This document shows positions 27,363 through 28,709 of a stretch of 28,709 bases of DNA, in pieces. Source of the DNA: a virus. Both the position numbers and the translations under genes were made by a program. The notes below the pieces were generated by a model, which was given only the letters and a program-made list of their open reading frames with translations, made no database searches and was not told the DNA's origin. The stretch covers positions 1 to 28,709 of IMG/VR virus record IMGVR_UViG_3300024343_000087; one strand, given 5' to 3'. The stretch's first letter is position 1. Each line of letters begins with the position of its first letter.

Positions 27363-28709
27363 ATGCCACAGGAAACTAACCTCAACGTCTCTCCATATTT
27401 TGACGATTTTGATCCTCAAAAAAATTATTACAAGGTTTTATTTAAACCTGGATATCCTGTTCAGGCTCGCGAATTAACTGGATTACAATCAACTCTTCAA
27501 AATCAAATTGAACAGTTTGGTAATCATATCTTCCGAGAAGGATCGGTTGTTATTCCTGGAGGAATTAATTATCTAAGGCAAGTTCCCGCAGTTATTGTCG
27601 AAAATACTTTCAATAATGTAGATGTAGATGCATATATTGATAATCTTCTTAACAAAGTTATTGTAGGTCAGGATTCTGGAGTTAAAGCAAAAGTAATTTA
27701 TATTTTAAAGAAAAATAACGCAGATAACAATAATACAAATACAGTACTTTATTTAAATTATTTAAATACCAGTGAAAATGGCAATAGTCTCTTTAGTGAT
27801 GCTGAAAATTTATTAACTGAGGAAACTGTATCTCCGGGATTTTCCGAAATAACTCCGATACAAGCAAATCAAGCATTTGCAACCACAATAAACACTCAAG
27901 CATCTATTTCAGGATCGATGGTAATCCTGTCTGAAGGTGTTTATTTCTTAAGAGGTACGTTTGTTAATGTAAATTCTCAAACATTAATACTCGATCATAA
28001 TTATAATTTTTCCACTTATAAAGTAGGACTTAGAATATTTGAAGAGATTGTAAATTCTGACATTGACGATTCTTTAGTTGATAACGCTAAAGGATTTTCA
28101 AATTATGCAGCTCCTGGCGCAGATAGATTAAAAATTACAGCAAATCTAGAAAAATTATTTATTAGTGATACTAATACTGATAATTTTGTAGAACTTTTGA
28201 GAATAGAATTTGGGCAAATATCTAGAAAAAATACAAATACTCAATATAATGAGTTATCCAATGAATTTGCAAGAAGAACATATGATGAGTCTGGAGACTA
28301 TTACGTAAAACCATTAAAAGTCCAAATTAAAAATTCACTCAACGATAGAAAAAGTAATGATGGAATTTTTAATGAGGGTCAACTAACATATCAAAATAGT
28401 GTCCCTTCGGATAATCTTGGTTGTTATAAAGTATCTCCAGGAAAAGCCTATGTTAAGGGTTATGAAGTAGAATTATCGTCTTCTACTGTAGCAGATTTTG
28501 AAAAACCAAGGACTACAAAAACTCTCAATACCCAAAGTATTATATACTCTACAGGCGCAACTTACTCTTTAAATAGAGTATATGGATCACCTTCTGTTGG
28601 AATTTCTACATTTACTGTCAGTTTAAGAGACAGTAGATTAGGAATTAACACATATTCTTCTTCTGGAAAAGAAATCGGTGTTGCTAGGGTATATGATTTT
28701 GCCCTAGAA
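27363..28709 (+). CDS. DUF4815-like virion structural protein (3' end missing)
   Basis: The frame is open from ATG 27363 to the window edge (449 codons). It begins MPQETNLNVSPYFDDFDPQK and continues YYKVLFKPGYPVQARELTGL, followed by QNQIEQFGNHIFREGSVV. This start (NVSPYFDDFD, then PGYPVQARELT and FGNHIF.EGS) is typical of the DUF4815 family of phage tail/baseplate proteins. Other pieces are GVYFLRGTFVNV near residue 196 and CYKVSPGKAYVKGYEVE near 355. By position it is equivalent to the gp9/gp10 connector region of T4, but I would not equate it with either. It lies seven bases after gp8, so it is cotranscribed. Confidence 0.85.
   Translation, partial: MPQETNLNVSPYFDDFDPQKNYYKVLFKPGYPVQARELTGLQSTLQNQIEQFGNHIFREGSVVIPGGINYLRQVPAVIVENTFNNVDVDAYIDNLLNKVIVGQDSGVKAKVIYILKKNNADNNNTNTVLYLNYLNTSENGNSLFSDAENLLTEETVSPGFSEITPIQANQAFATTINTQASISGSMVILSEGVYFLRGTFVNVNSQTLILDHNYNFSTYKVGLRIFEEIVNSDIDDSLVDNAKGFSNYAAPGADRLKITANLEKLFISDTNTDNFVELLRIEFGQISRKNTNTQYNELSNEFARRTYDESGDYYVKPLKVQIKNSLNDRKSNDGIFNEGQLTYQNSVPSDNLGCYKVSPGKAYVKGYEVELSSSTVADFEKPRTTKTLNTQSIIYSTGATYSLNRVYGSPSVGISTFTVSLRDSRLGINTYSSSGKEIGVARVYDFALE

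Noticed and set aside
1-28709. tRNA genes, which many cyanophages carry.
   Set aside because: I saw no cloverleaf with a GGTTCGAATCC-type T-arm in the non-coding gaps; a tRNAscan run would settle this.

Overview
The window comes from a T4-like myovirus, almost certainly a cyanophage infecting marine Synechococcus or Prochlorococcus. The right half encodes baseplate wedge proteins in T4 order: gp25, gp6, a gp7-like giant, gp8, then a DUF4815 structural protein that runs off the end. The left half is a dense run of tiny plus-strand genes of the sort found in the early and accessory regions of cyanomyoviruses. Several of these resemble small proteins I associate with cyanophages, from memory and without a search.

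Region 1 (1-7160) holds about 26 small genes, mostly 45-110 codons, arranged as short operons with ATGA/TGATG overlaps. A 37-bp intergenic element occurs ten times almost unchanged (the tenth at 7925-7961, just outside this region), plus two degenerate copies, each immediately before a gene or operon. It ends in a TAGTAT -10-like box and looks like a repeated early promoter or leader cassette. Genes with recognisable features are an HNH homing endonuclease on the minus strand with its own late-type promoter, a probable MutH/Sau3AI-fold nuclease, a HELVH metallopeptidase-like protein and two or three small membrane proteins. A terminator at 7136-7160 closes the block.

Region 2 (7160-8890) is a regulatory switch zone. 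It has an AT-rich gap with a palindrome, DnaA-box-like sites and direct repeats, then C-rich tracts, a textbook sigma-70 promoter, and repeated T4-late-type TAAATA boxes, one of them in the loop of an 18-bp perfect inverted repeat. It also carries five small genes, two of which are diverged tandem paralogues with related flanks.

Region 3 (8891-11423) has small conserved genes, a GT-A glycosyltransferase-like protein and a 213-aa conserved unknown, with a strong terminator at 10455-10479. Region 4 (11448-28709) is the late baseplate operon. Late-type boxes precede gp25 and gp8. The 4006-aa gp7-like protein has a T4 gp7-like N-terminal segment, a YHYH domain and several families of internal repeats; one family also occurs in gp8. 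The coding sequence becomes clearly more A+T-rich on entering this region.
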